From NCBI GenBank assembly GCA_949128135.1, contig OX421978.1, forward strand, positions 70,903,119-70,967,118: a stretch of DNA of 64,000 nt, written 5' to 3'. Under the pieces are notes generated by a model, which worked only from the letters and a program-made list of their open reading frames with translations, was not told the origin of the DNA and searched no databases. The translations under genes were made by a program, and so were the position numbers. The DNA comes from Parasteatoda lunata (Eukaryota; Arthropoda; Arachnida; Araneae; Theridiidae). This document shows positions 36,005 through 46,288 of this stretch, in pieces (the stretch's first letter is position 1; each line of letters starts with the position of its first letter).

Positions 36005-36150
36005 AAAAAAAGCTCTTTAAGATGTTTTAGAGAGAAATATCAACATCCTGAATGATGTTGTTGATAATGCTTTCAAGGAAACAATTGCGTACGTCTCCAT
36101 GTAAAGAAAAAGACAGGAAACATAAAATATTACAATAAGATCAAATTTGA
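36005..36150 (-). repeat. Old snRNA-unit spacer fragment, lacking the U5 cassette
   Basis: On the minus strand this matches two array spacer blocks that are separated by 865 bp in the array. CTTTAAGATGTTTT..GATGTTGTTGATAATG corresponds to the block at 60017-60075, and CAATTGCGTACGTCTC..AATATTACAATAAGATCA corresponds to the block at 59080-59150. Here they abut directly at GCTTT (36069-36073). See the finding on the U5 cassette. Confidence 0.85.
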
Positions 36151-36952
36151 ATTTGTGAAAATGAATTGTGAATAACAACGCGATTTTGACTCAAATTTCC
36201 TCTCGCCTGCTGCACATAATGCAGGGTTGCCACAGACTACTAAAATGCAACTATTTGCTACTATTTTCGGCCTTAGGCGACTTTTTTTGCCTGAAAAGGC
36301 TTAAAAAGCAACTATTTTCAGGAATAAGCGACTATTGGGAGACTTTTTTACTCTTAGCCAAGTTTTTTCGAAAAAATGAACGTTACTTTTCAGTCCCCTC
36401 ACTAACACGTACTTATTGCCGCCTATCATGTGCGTAGTGCAGTTAAAACAAAAAAAATTTTTAAAAATTAAATAGAGAGTTAGTTTGACGCTTTTTAATA
36501 ATTTAACATTAGTACTTAAGAGTATTTTTTTTTTTTTTTTAAATTTTTATTAAAATTCTTTCAATACTTGTTTGTTTTATAATTTTTTAGATAGTCGCTA
36601 TCGTTTTTAAACAAATAAATCTTGAGTCGATTTTATTTTCAAAAAAGAAAATAATAAAGTAAAAATATTTTTACATTTATTAAGTACAGAATTTGACCAT
36701 TTCTACTTTTTATTATCTATACATAATAATAAACGCGGCTGTGTGTGTGTCTGTAATCACAATATATCGCCCCAGAAGCCTCGCCCAGGCACGAAACTCG
36801 GCACATAATTGTGTTTTGACATAATGAAGATGTATTTTTTTTCTTTTTCAAAAATTTGGATTAGTTTTTTGGTTATCAGTCATTTTGTAAGAAAATCTAT
36901 GCTTTTTCGTCTTCAAAGAGCCATATTAAAAAAACTATTAAAAAATGCACAT

Positions 36953-37104
36953 ACTTTTCTCCCCTCTTATAAATGTATGCTAATGCGAACCTTACAATTG
37001 AAATATTAATTATCGACAACTTAAACCAATAATATACGAAGGAATTAATAATTTAATTGTAAGGTTCGCATTAGTTTACATTTATCAAAGTGGAGAAAAG
37101 TTTA
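36953..37104. repeat. Long imperfect inverted repeat inside the Helitron
   Basis: The left arm includes TAATGCGAACCTTACAATT and the right arm its inverse AATTGTAAGGTTCGCATTA. Similarity extends to arms of about 55-60 bp around a short centre at about 37010-37035. The transcript would form a long hairpin. Confidence 0.85.
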
Positions 37105-37257
37105 ACTTTTGTATTAAAAATGTGGCAACATATTCGATACGTAAATAGAACGCTTCGCTTTGATATATTTGTCGCTGTTCATAATTGTTACAATAAGTTT
37201 TTCTTCTTCTTTCCACGCTCTAATTTTTTTTCTTAAGCGAAGACGATAATTTTTGTA

Positions 37258-37326
37258 GCGATATAGAAATAGAAATTGATACCATAAAAAATTATATAGA
37301 AATAGAAATTGATACCATAAAAAATT
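37258..37326. repeat. 33-bp tandem duplication inside the Helitron
   Basis: Two adjacent copies of TATAGAAATAGAAATTGATA followed by CCATAAAAAATTA. Confidence 0.9.
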
Positions 37327-37627
37327 AATTCGTTTTCATGTTCTTTTCATGTAAGCATTTTACTTTTTTTTTCTTAAGCTTTGTAGCTATATAATATATC
37401 AAATAGGAATTTAATTGTTTTTGAAGGAACGATCACACTTACCTTGGATCTCTTTGATTTTTCTATTCTTTATTTTAACAGTTTTTATTAAATGTAATTA
37501 GTTATTTTCAGAAAGTTTCAGTTTGCAGGTAAGCACTTAGATTTTAATATTGAAGTTTCATGATTTGCTTTCATAGTAATTGTTGTTCTAAAGTATTCGT
37601 TGACTTCTTAAAAACCCGATTACTGAC

Positions 37628-37996
37628 ATGGCAGAACCGCCTTCCAAAAAACTTTGTATTTTGTCAAAGAAAAAGATATTAAGAGATTCTCAAAGAAGAA
37701 GAAGGGCCCAAGAAACGTCTGTGGAACGTCAAAGAAGGATGAAACATGACCGAATTTCGACAAGCAATTCTAGAGCCCAAGAAGTATCAGAGAAACGTCA
37801 AAGAAGATTTGAAGAGGATCGTGTCTCAACTAGCAGTGCTAGAGTCCGAGAAACAACTGAGGAACGTCAAAGAAGATTAGAAGAGGATCGTGTCTCAACT
37901 AGCAGTGCTAGAGTCCGAGAAACACCTGAGAACGTCAAAGAAGATTGGAAGAGGATCGTGTCTCTTCTAGTAAACTTTATTTGTGAAAACCTTTAG
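37628..37996 (+). pseudogene. Helitron ORF N-terminal fragment with 23-residue repeats
   Basis: A 122-codon frame starts MAEPPSKKLCILSKKK and then carries a charged repeat of period 23, seen as RAQETSVERQRRMKHDR, RAQEVSEKRQRRFEEDR, RVRETTEERQRRLEEDR and a last degenerate copy. Each repeat is followed by a short serine linker (STSSA). Such R-x-x-E-T-x-E-x-R-Q-x-R repeats are known at the N-terminus of animal Helitron helicase proteins (family knowledge). A frame change in the last repeat gives an unrelated C-terminus, and Rep and helicase domains are absent. It is a truncated remnant. Confidence 0.75.
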
Positions 37997-38722
37997 CGTG
38001 GCGGACAGCTGGCCGCCTTAAGCGGCTAGTTTTAAATAAAAGAGGGTCTAACGATGTTTCAAAAGCATGATGTTTTTTCAACAAATAATTAAAAAAAAAT
38101 TTTTTTTTCTAAAGTGAACATTTCTTTGGTTTGTTTTCTACTTTCGTTTTTTTTCTTTTAATTTGTAATGCATGTATGTAAAATATTTTGTTACAGTATT
38201 ATTTTTAAACCAATAAATCTTAAATCATTTTTAATTTAAGAATAATGAAATAAAACTTTGGTTTGCTTTTACTCTGACTTCTTTATTATTTTAATTGAAA
38301 ATATTAAGCAATGATATTGATGTCATGGTGGAATATGTTCAGAATTAATATTTTTTTTTTGTAATAGATTTATTTCCTTTTATTTATTTATTTATTTATT
38401 TTTTTTGATTGATTTAAAGATTTGCTATAGGTAATTTTTGAACATATGCTAAATTGCGATACATCGCTATATCGCAATGTATCACGATTTAAAATTTCTG
38501 ACATCACCCAGTCTTAATCATAGTATATGACAAATAAGCTATTTGGCTACTATTTTTGATAAATTTTTGTCCCTGTTCAGGCAACTATTTTCGTAGTTTA
38601 AGGCAACTATTTTCCTTCTTGAGGCTACTAAAAGCAACTATTTTTGTTCCTTTTTTGCTGTGGCAACCCTGCACATACTACTAATTCCGGTAATAGGTTC
38701 TGTCTTTTTTATGTCTCGAAAT

Positions 38723-38810
38723 AGGGACAGCGCGAACGCAGTCCCAACTAACCACAATTTGTAGATGTGGTAGAGCGTCAACTTGTCGCAGTGCAATGAA
38801 AGGTCTCTTC
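38723..38810 (-). pseudogene. U1: U1 snRNA 3' portion, third piece of the split gene; Sm site deleted
   Basis: Read on the minus strand from 38810 it gives GAAGAGACCTTTCATTGCAC (stem-loop II with the U1A-type AUUGCAC), then stem III, then GGGACTGCGTTCGCGCTG and TCCC (stem IV), and a downstream AAAAGACAGA 3' box at about 38699-38708. Compared with array copies, a stretch of roughly 22-25 nt containing GCAAAATTTTTGG is missing, so the Sm site is gone. It joins to 43154-43192 across the 4.3-kb TIR element. Confidence 0.92.
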
Positions 38811-39321
38811 CATCACCTCCTACATCAAAAAGCCTTCACACGGTCTTTTGTAAGTAGTCCGTGCAGATTGTTTAAAAAGTGAACCAGTTGTGCGCATGAA
38901 CCCAAAACCTTTTATAAAAGTTACTGAGAGAAATTTATCATATATATTTGAGAATTGAATCTGTAGTTGTTGACAAGTGAATAAAGCAAACCAATTATAT
39001 ACATAAATAAAACAAATTTTTAGTCATATCTTTGCTACCACTTTCTTATTTCAACTAAATTTTGTATTAAATGACTCGTTCGGAAAGTGGCTATCAAAAG
39101 AAGAAGAGAAAGCTCTCTGACTCAAATCCTAACCCCCTCCCAGCCCCAAAACTCCCAGAATCCACGAAAGAGACCTCATCTGTAGCTCCACCTGTTCCAA
39201 TCAAGAAAAATAGGAAATTTCTTTTCCGTGGACTTCCAGTGTACTTTGAATCCAGCAAAATTGCTCTAGAAATAGAGAAATTAAGCCTAGATATCCTGAA
39301 GATTGTGCAATTCTAGAAGCG

Positions 39322-39351
39322 AGTGGGCGGGGCCTATAGGCCCCTCCCACT
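39322..39351. repeat. GC-rich perfect-centre hairpin
   Basis: AGTGGGCGGGGCCTA faces TAGGCCCCTCCCACT: 14 of 15 positions pair with no loop beyond the central TA. It is strikingly GC-rich for this window. Confidence 0.9.
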
Positions 39352-39435
39352 TTTCCTAGTGATCATCAAGGAATCAGCACCAAGTATTCCACATTGAGTA
39401 CGTCGATCGGTTCCCGGTCAAAGTGGAGAGATTCC

Positions 39436-39665
39436 GCGCAACACCTCCTAGAAAAGAGTAGGCCTCTGCACGGGTTACCATAAAAAATATCCTTTAGTAG
39501 TCTACACGTAATGACATATTTCGTATTTTCAACCACTGCGCAGCTTAGTACCCCGAACGTAATGACATCTTTCTTATTTTTTACCAACTGCGCAGTTAAC
39601 TTCGTCACATCGGACTACTAAATTGATCCGTGCTGAGGCCTTCCTTCTTCTAGGAGGTGTTGTTC
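39436..39665. mobile_element. Foldback/MITE-like insert in LINE ORF1
   Basis: The 15-bp CAACACCTCCTAGAA at 39439-39453 is repeated inverted at 39648-39662. Inside it, GGCCTCTGCACGG (39461) is matched by CCGTGCTGAGGCC (39628). The interior has a direct duplication, CGTAATGACAT..CTGCGCAG at 39507-39543 and 39558-39595. Confidence 0.7.
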
Positions 39666-40089
39666 CGCGGCGGCAGTAGAGCCATCCAATGCGTCCGATG
39701 TCAGGCCTACGGCCACGCACAAAGTGCATGCTCGGCGCCGCCGAGATGCCTAAAGTGCGCCGAAAGCCATTTCTCATATGAATGCCAAAAAGAAAGATCA
39801 ACACCTCCTCGATGTTGCAACTGCAACAAAGAGCACACGGCAAAATTTTCTGGGTGCGAGGCCCGCCCCAGGAAAAAATTCCAACACCAGAAAAAAGACT
39901 CTCCAGCATCAACCCGTGAGATTCGCCTGGTCACCATCATCAAAGAGCTACAGGAGCTCTTAAAAAACGAAGAAGCAATCTCGCTCCTTACTACCATTCT
40001 CCAGGGGAAAGCCCCTGAACTCTGATGTTCATCTTTACACTACCACAAAGACTCTCAACTCTGTAAACGATAGCATTAAAATTAAATCA

Positions 40090-42579
40090 AATTTGAACAT
40101 ATACATACCATTGAGAGTAATCGCAATGTCACTGTCTGCCAACATAGATTCCGAATAGCTTTGGGATGACTGTGCAACAGCCGCGACTTCAGTGGTAGCT
40201 ATATAAAGTGAAATAAATCTTATATTTATAATGTTTACTTTAAAAGTAAAGATAAATAAATTTTAAAAAAATTACTCACAACTTGAAGAGGGAAGGGTGG
40301 GTACCTTAACCTTTTCTTTCTAGGAGATTTCTTAAAATTTAAACAATTTTCAAGATCATCATTAGTACTGGAATCCTGCTGAAATCGTATAGGTATTTGC
40401 CGTTTCCTTTTTGTATTAGTTGCATCATCTTCAGTCGCAGATGTCTCAAGATTTGATGTTTGTTGCGCTTCTTGAGCTTTAATGTGGGCCTTTTTAAAAG
40501 AACCTAAAATTAAATTATTTATTTTTTGTTATCTTCGTAAAATCTTAATGAGAAATAAAAAAAAAAGAAATACTAACTGGAAGAGCAAAGAACTCTAAAT
40601 TTAAAATTCTCCCATTGGTCATCTGCAGGCAAGTTGTCCCGCAGATACTTAGTAATTTGAAAAGTGGGCAACTTCCTGGGTCACTTTGCCACATCTTTGC
40701 TCAATAACCACTTAGATGGTATGACTTCGACAGTGTCACTTTCTGTGAAAATCACAACAGCATTATTTTTTCCTTTGAAATAGATTTTTACATACAATAA
40801 AATTAAACATTTATATACACAATACAAAAATTATTATGAAGGAATGAAGTTATAACAATATACATATAATGCAAGATGTCAAATTAAGTGCATAAGCATA
40901 TTTACATGATGAAACAAATCAGCACAATATTTCTCTAACAATTTCAACTCTGTAAGCTGTTAAGTTCAAAGACAAAAAGAAAAAAAAATGGTGACATTCT
41001 TCCCAAAATTGTTTAGAAAGTGTGTAAAAATAGGGATAAATGTTTTGAAGAGAAAAAAAAAAACTATCATTTATTATAACTTTATAGCTCAAAAAATGTA
41101 TTTTTAAACATTTTAGACAAGTTTTGGATAGCCTGTCAAAGTGAAAAGAGGTCGTATTTTATCACTCAAAATAAATAAAAAATAAATAATAATTCAAGTA
41201 TTAATTTTCCATTTAGAATAATTTGTAAATAGTGAAATTACAATGCAATTGAAAAAAAGAAACATGTCCTTCACGATCGATTTTTAAAAAACTGAATGAC
41301 GACTATTCTCTTTCCGTTGCTAACACTCTCAAAGTTAAAACAGAATTTAAAAAAAAAACAATTTAAAAAAAATTTTTATTTGAAAAATTAATATTAAAAA
41401 TTTATATTTATTATTATACCAAAACATCTTACAAAAATGAGATACATAAAAAAATTCTAATTTTAAATTTTTTGTACCTTATACTGATTTTTCAACTGCA
41501 CATTTAAAAAGTAAAACATAATTTACTTGTTTTACTATCAACAAAGAGGCAACATTATTTTGAATTATACTGGCGTGAAATAGAAAAATCAACACAAGCG
41601 ACAAGAAATACGCAAATGAGATTTTTACATATTTAATATTTTTATATAGAAAGCTACATATTACAAAAAAAAAAAAAAAAAAAAAAAAAATTACAACTAA
41701 ATTTTTTTTAATCAGTTTTCCGAAAATTTATTTTAGCCTTGCTAACATTATCAAGGAAAGAGAATGGTGGCAGTGGATTCATTTCCCAGAATTTTTATTT
41801 TCAAAAGTAGAATTAATGGGTCTGCAAAGTAATAATATCATTTTTTTAAAATATATTGAATTACAGTAGATTGCAAACAGCTCATGATGCAGGAAATATT
41901 TTGTTAATTTAGATAGAAATGCAAATAAATTACCGGTACAAGGAAAATTTCTTTACTAATAATTAAATCTGCAAATAATTTTTACTTTGATAAAATAAAA
42001 ATACTTAAAATTTAGATGATATTTAATATATACTTGAACTAAAGTAAAACAAAAATTGGAAATAATTGTTTTTATCAAAACAAATGATTTTAAGTATCCT
42101 AATGCAAAAATTTAACATTGCTAGGCATTTTCTTAAGACAAAAATTAATTTGTTCTTAATATTTAGTTACATCAACACAATTCATATTAACTCGAAATAT
42201 AGCAATCTAGCTTTAAAGAATGTTAAAAGGCAGATTAATTTTCTTTCACTTGGCCTCTTAAATAACGTAAATTAAAAATAAAAAGAGTTGAAAACTATTG
42301 CTTAAATTTGAATATGAACATTTTCATCTTTAAAATAATTTTACAGATTACACTTCAAGAGTTATATTTTAAAAGAAAGAAAATGTAGATCGAAAATCAA
42401 AACATGAAGTCTTTTAATGATCAGAATATATGTACCTTTCAGACGAGGAGCAAGAAGAAAGTAAATAATTTCGTCTGGCCTTACTAACAAGAGTCTAAAA
42501 TCAACTGTTTTTCAGCCAATTTTACCTGGTTCTCGGCTTTCCTTTTAATAGATAAATGATTTTTCTTTTTACCTGACAT
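40090..42579 (-). pseudogene. DUF4806-type gene, 5' exons only
   Basis: Minus-strand exons: 42573-42579 (ATG TCA G, donor GTAAAAAG), 40578-40772, 40280-40503 and about 40096-40198. Joining the first three in phase gives MSGKNNAVVIFTESDTVEVI then PSKWLLSKDVAK, LPADDQWENFKFRVLCSS and SFKKAHIKAQEAQQTSNLET, followed by a basic stretch. The order V-V-x-F-x-E-x-D-T-V-E-V-x-P-S-x-W, then Y/F-x-V-R-V-L and the K-A-x-x-K-A motif, is that of arthropod DUF4806-family proteins (family knowledge). A TGA interrupts exon 2 near 40684. The last exon is out of phase (its protein-like frame reads TTEVAAVAQSSQSYSESM) and the conserved 3' half is missing. The gene is therefore broken. Its position inside a TIR element suggests capture or a transposon-borne gene. 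Confidence 0.6.
40775..42570. other. AT-rich intron/interior of the TIR element
   Basis: Low-complexity sequence, including a 29-base poly-A near 41664-41690. No gene is supported. The frame at 42066-42275 looks like chance. Confidence 0.5.
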
Positions 42580-43153
42580 TTCCTAGGTAATAAATTTCCG
42601 AAACAGAAACGAGAAGTATAAGAAGTAGTTGTCGAGCAGATGTACTTATAACAAAACACAAATATGGCGGACGGCTTGTAAACACCATCAGCAAAAGAGA
42701 ACAACTCAACAGTCGACTGTATCATTCGCGAAAACGAAACTTATACTCCTTTGCGTTTGGTAGCATAAAATTTGCATTCGTAAACAAGATATTTCGTGAA
42801 AAATTTAATTGTTTTCTTTTAGAAATAAATATTTATTTATTAATAATTTGATGTGCCGTGCCACAAAAAAGTAGCGCAGCACCAAAAGTAATGAAATAGA
42901 TGATAATTTTTAAAGTTCGAATATCAGATCGAATACTGGTTAATTTTACATAATAATAGCTCTAATATTAGAAGATAGGATTCAAGAGTACTGCGTTTTC
43001 TAGCACGGCAGTATTATATTGCATCTTGCCAGCATTAGATCATATCTTTTTGCTACCTGGGATCAGTATCAGTCAAAGTGGATATCCTTCACAATGGTCT
43101 GATCGGACTACCTACAAAAAACAGTGTGGAGGCTTTCAGTTATAAGAGGCGTT

Positions 43154-43192
43154 GTCTCTTCTCGGGAGAGCCTCCTCGGTGATCAAGGCTAC
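43154..43192 (-). pseudogene. U1: U1 snRNA middle piece (stem-loop I), second piece of the split gene
   Basis: The minus strand from 43192 reads GTAGCCTTGATCACCGAGG then AGGCTCTCCCGAGAAGAGAC. This is U1 stem-loop I and its continuation. It shares the GAGAAGAGAC variant (array: GAGCAGAGAC) with the piece ending at 38810, which proves both come from one gene. It ends at the BEL/Pao element on one side and the 4.3-kb element on the other. Confidence 0.95.
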
Positions 43193-43496
43193 TGTTGAAA
43201 ATATTCGTATAGGTTGTTTTGATTTGATACTTATCCATTTCGTAATGTGTTGAAAATAGTTAAAAGTTATTGAATTGAAATAGTTTCGATTTGGACATTT
43301 AATTGTTTCATATTGTGTCGAATTAGGGTTTATGCGGAGGAAATTGTAATGGTAAAATTTTATTATTTATGTTTGATATATACTTTCGTTTTGAATAAGT
43401 ACTAGTTTGAATTAGTAGTGTTTGTATTTACTGAACCACATATGCATTAAATTTGTTAGTGCTTATTAATATCTGAAAAGGAATATAACTTTAGTA
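43193..43496 (+). repeat. 5' LTR and leader of the BEL/Pao element
   Basis: The first bases match the start of the 3' LTR (TTGAAAATATTCG), and GAATTGAAATAGTTTCG resembles the 3' LTR end. The middle does not align by eye, so this copy is diverged or internally deleted. No primer-binding site was identified with confidence. Confidence 0.5.
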
Positions 43497-44459
43497 ATGG
43501 CTGAAAAGAAGGAGTTAGATAAGTTAAAAAAGCAACGCACCTCACATAGAGGACAGGTTACCAAACTAATTAGAAAAATTAAAACTTGTTTAGATGAACA
43601 GGGAATTGAAATCGATGAATGCGAAAGTCTGTTGGTCCAATTGCAAGCCAAGGACGATCAAATCAAATCTTTAGATATTAAAATCGAAACTCTTTTAGAT
43701 ATCGATGATATTGAATCAGAAATAGAAAAAATTGATGAATATAACGAAGAAATAGTTTATACTGCTGTTAAATTAAAAAACAAAATAAAATTGTTGCAAT
43801 CGGATAGCGTAATTGAAAATAAATATAATAATGTGCAAGAAAACCCCTTGAATCGTGGCGGATCAAATATAGACGCAAAATTGCCTAAATTAAAAATTCA
43901 AACTTATTCTGGCGAACCATGAGAGTATTTAAATTTCTGGAATCAATATGAAAATTCAATTGATGAAAATACTTTTCTCTCAGATGTGGAAAAATTTTCA
44001 TATTTGTTTAGGTGGTGAGGCACTTTCTTGCATTAAAGGTTTTGCTATAACAGAAAACAACTATAAAGCAGCTCTTAAATTAATTCAAGATACATTCAGT
44101 CAGAAAGATGTGTTAATTAACGCCCATATGTCTAAACTGTTAAATATGACTCCTTTAAAAATTTCGTCTAATTTTCAGGAATTAAAGAATCTTTATTTCA
44201 AACTCAAATTCGTTCTCTTGAAAGTTTAGGTGTAAAATCGGAAACGTATAGTGTAATGCTTAGTACAATTATTTTGAAACTATTTCCCAGTGATCTTATT
44301 TTAGAATTTAGTATAGAGCAAATTTCAAGTACTAATCATGATCTAAATGAATTAATGAGTTTTTTGCATCGCCAGAGAGAGAGAGAGCTTTTCACTTGCA
44401 ACAGTCGGCCCTTCGCTTCGCCTGGCGTCGAATTTCCAATCAAAACAATTTTCTCGTAA
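43497..44459 (+). pseudogene. BEL/Pao Gag, broken
   Basis: It starts MAEKKELDKLKKQRTSHRG. A helical N-terminal part is followed by DAKLPKLKIQTYSGEP, a TGA stop at 43921, then EYLNFWNQYENSIDENTFL. The K-L-P-K-L...Y/F-x-G-x-P...F-W-x-x-Y/F-E order is the Pao Gag signature. Further pieces include AHMSKLLNMTPLKISSNFQE and SDLILEFSIEQISS in shifted frames. Not expressible as one protein. Confidence 0.85.
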
Positions 44460-44511
44460 ATATAACGGAGGCTCTTGGAATCGGAATAAATTTAAATCCT
44501 CTGCGAATGAA

Positions 44512-44935
44512 TTGATAACTAATGCAGCTTCAAATGGTTGTATATTTTGTAATCAAAATCATTTGAGTTCTTTATGTGTGAATTTGAAAGCTCAAAATAA
44601 AAGAGAGAAATTATTACGCGAAAGAAGATGCTTATTATGTTGTAATGATAATTGTTTTGTTAAAAATTGTAAAGGCCCCGCTTGTTCTTTTTGTAATGGT
44701 AGACATGCGCGTGCAATATGTTTTAAATTAGAAAACTCTAAAAAGCATAAGGATGAGGGCGAGTCGAAGAAAAAACAAAATGAAGAGAAAAGGTTAAATG
44801 AAATTGTATCCACTTCTTCGAATCATACGGGGAATAAAAATGGAGGGATTTTGTTGCAATGTGTAAAGGTAGAAATTGTTGGCTCTAATTTTTCGGATTT
44901 AATATTTTCTTTGTTTGATAATGGCTCTTAACGCA
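44512..44935 (+). pseudogene. BEL/Pao zinc knuckles and retropepsin start
   Basis: CIFCNQNHLSSLCVN, RRCLLCCNDNCFVKNC and CSFCNGRHARAICF are paired CCHC/CHCC knuckles as in Pao polyproteins. They are followed by an acid/lysine linker and LLQCVKVEIVG...LFDNGS, the protease active-site region (D-x-G-S), broken by TAA at 44929. Confidence 0.8.
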
Positions 44936-45142
44936 CTTTTGTTAAAAAAAATGTGTTTCTGAAAGGTTAGGATTAAAGGTTGTTGGGTTTGAAAAATTGA
45001 AATTTTATAGTTTTGGCGCTAAGAATCCTAAGTTGCAGGTTTGTCGCAAAGTGGAGGTTAAGCTGCGAAATATTTTTGAAGGTAATGAAGTCGTGATTGA
45101 GGCGTTGGAGATAGATGAAATTTCAAGAAAGAACAAGATCTT

Positions 45143-46217
45143 TTGAGAGAATTTAATGATTCGATTCAGTTTGTTGACAATAGATATTGTGTTAAGTTGC
45201 CTTGGATAGAAGGGATGCAAGAAAAGTTGGCAAGCAATAGGGAGGTGGCATTAAAACGTTTTAATAGTTTGGTCAAGAGGTTTAAGAGAGATCCATCTTT
45301 GTATAAGGAGTATCGGGAGGTTGTAGACGGTTATGTAAAAGAGGAAATAGTTGAATTTTCAGATGATTTAATTGGTGAATCTACGTTTTATTTTCCCCGT
45401 CATGCTGTCATTCGCGAAGATAAAACAAGTAGTCGCCTGAGAATAGTGTTTGATGGTACAGCTTATGCAGAGGGAGAATGCCCACTCAATGATTGTCTGC
45501 ATACTGGAATGAACTTATATCATAACTTGTTTGAGCTTTTGTTGCGATTTAGACAAAATGCTATAGCATATACAGCTGATGTTAAACAGGCATATTTACA
45601 AATTTTGATAGACTCAAATAATCGACGATTTACAAAATTTTTCTGGATTGAAGACCTCAATTCAGACGAGCGTTGTGTACTGAATTTCACTAGAGTGATA
45701 TTTGGACTTAAACCGAGTCTTTACCTGCTTGCAGCAACTCTTCAGTACCATTTTGAAAGGTACCAAAATTTGTTCCCAGAAACTTGTGAAGTGTTAAAAA
45801 AATTCATTCTGGGTCGATGATCTCGTTGGAGGAACTGATAATTTAGAAGCTGCTCATAAAATCAGCACCGAAAGTGTAGAAATAATGAAGAAAGCTGGAA
45901 TGGTGCATAGAAAATGGCAAACTAACTCGATACCACTGCGTGAGATGTACAAAAGATCTGGCATAGAAACTGATGTCTCAAATGGCATAAGTGAAAATGT
46001 ACCAAGTAAAGTTCTAGGACTAGCTTGGAATCCTGATAAAGATATAATCTTTTTTGACGTCAGCAAGTTGAAAGACATTGCTGTCAATGGTAGCAATACC
46101 AAGAGATTTGTATTACACCTTCTGGGTCGCATCTTCGACCCCATTGGCTACGTTGGTCCTTTCATTATCAAACTGAAAATTCTTATCCAAGAATTGTGGG
46201 CTGCTAATATTGACTGA
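45143..46217 (+). pseudogene. BEL/Pao reverse transcriptase, broken
   Basis: 45143-45820 carries RYCVKLPWIEG, YFPRHAVIREDKTSSRLRIV, FDGTAYAEG, CLHTGMNLYHNLFELLLRFR, YTADVKQAYLQILID and RVIFGLKPSLYLLAATLQ. A frameshift near 45815 precedes the catalytic FWVDDLVGGTDN. 45885-46217 carries SKVLGLAWNPDKDIIFFDVS and the FDPIGYVGPFIIKLKILIQE connection segment. The motifs are family-typical; the frame is broken. Confidence 0.88.
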
Positions 46218-46288
46218 GATATTGTACTTCTACCTCTACTATACTACTGGACTACTAGTGGCAGTTGTGATGCAGTGAAATCGAACAT

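Larger units (their letters stand above)
36717..38029 (+). mobile_element. Non-autonomous Helitron, 1313 bp
   Basis: It starts TCTATACATAATAATAAACG after an A and ends CTAG before a T. The 3' hairpin is GCCGC-CTTAA-GCGGC immediately before the CTAG (38012-38029). This is the A|TC...CTRR|T structure of Helitrons. The early sequence (CCCCAGAAGCCTCGCCCAGG, CACGAAACTCGGCAC) is like the 5' leader of animal Helitrons. No Rep/helicase domain remains. Confidence 0.9.
36221..38671. mobile_element. hAT-like TIR element, 2.45 kb, carrying a Helitron
   Basis: The left end GCAGGGTTGCCACAG and the right end GCTGTGGCAACCCTG are inverted copies. The flanks are CACATAAT (36213-36220) and CACATACT (38672-38679), an 8-bp duplication with one mismatch. 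GCAACTATTTT-type motifs recur near both ends. The interior encodes no hAT transposase and is occupied by a Helitron (36717-38029). It is inserted just downstream of the 3' end of a minus-strand U1 copy. Confidence 0.85.
39071..40025 (+). pseudogene. LINE ORF1 (Gag-like, CCHC knuckles), interrupted
   Basis: Part 1 (39071-39316) starts MTRSESGYQKKKRKLSDSN and reaches FRGLPVYFESSKIALEIEKL, typical of the region before the zinc knuckles in Jockey-clade ORF1. Part 2 is a frame with VKVERFRATPPRK at about 39410-39455. Part 3 (39657-40025) has QCVRCQAYGHAQSACSAPP, RCLKCAESHFSYEC and RCCNCNKEHTAKFSGC: three CCHC-type knuckles. Between parts 1 and 2 lies a GC-rich hairpin, and between parts 2 and 3 a foldback insert. 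The reverse transcriptase ORF does not follow, so this is an internal fragment. Confidence 0.8.
38811..43153. mobile_element. 4.3-kb TIR DNA transposon inserted into U1, carrying a DUF4806-like gene
   Basis: The flanks GTCTCTTC at 38803-38810 and 43154-43161 form a perfect 8-bp duplication of U1 sequence. The subterminal ends are inverted copies: AAAGCCTTCACACGGTCTTT (from 38831) against AAAGCCTCCACACTGTTTTT read inward from the right end, both continuing to GTAGTCCG. The interior holds a minus-strand split gene (40090-42579) and a degraded LINE ORF1 (39071-40025). No transposase was recognised. An 8-bp duplication fits hAT, P or Merlin; I do not assign a superfamily. Confidence 0.82.
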
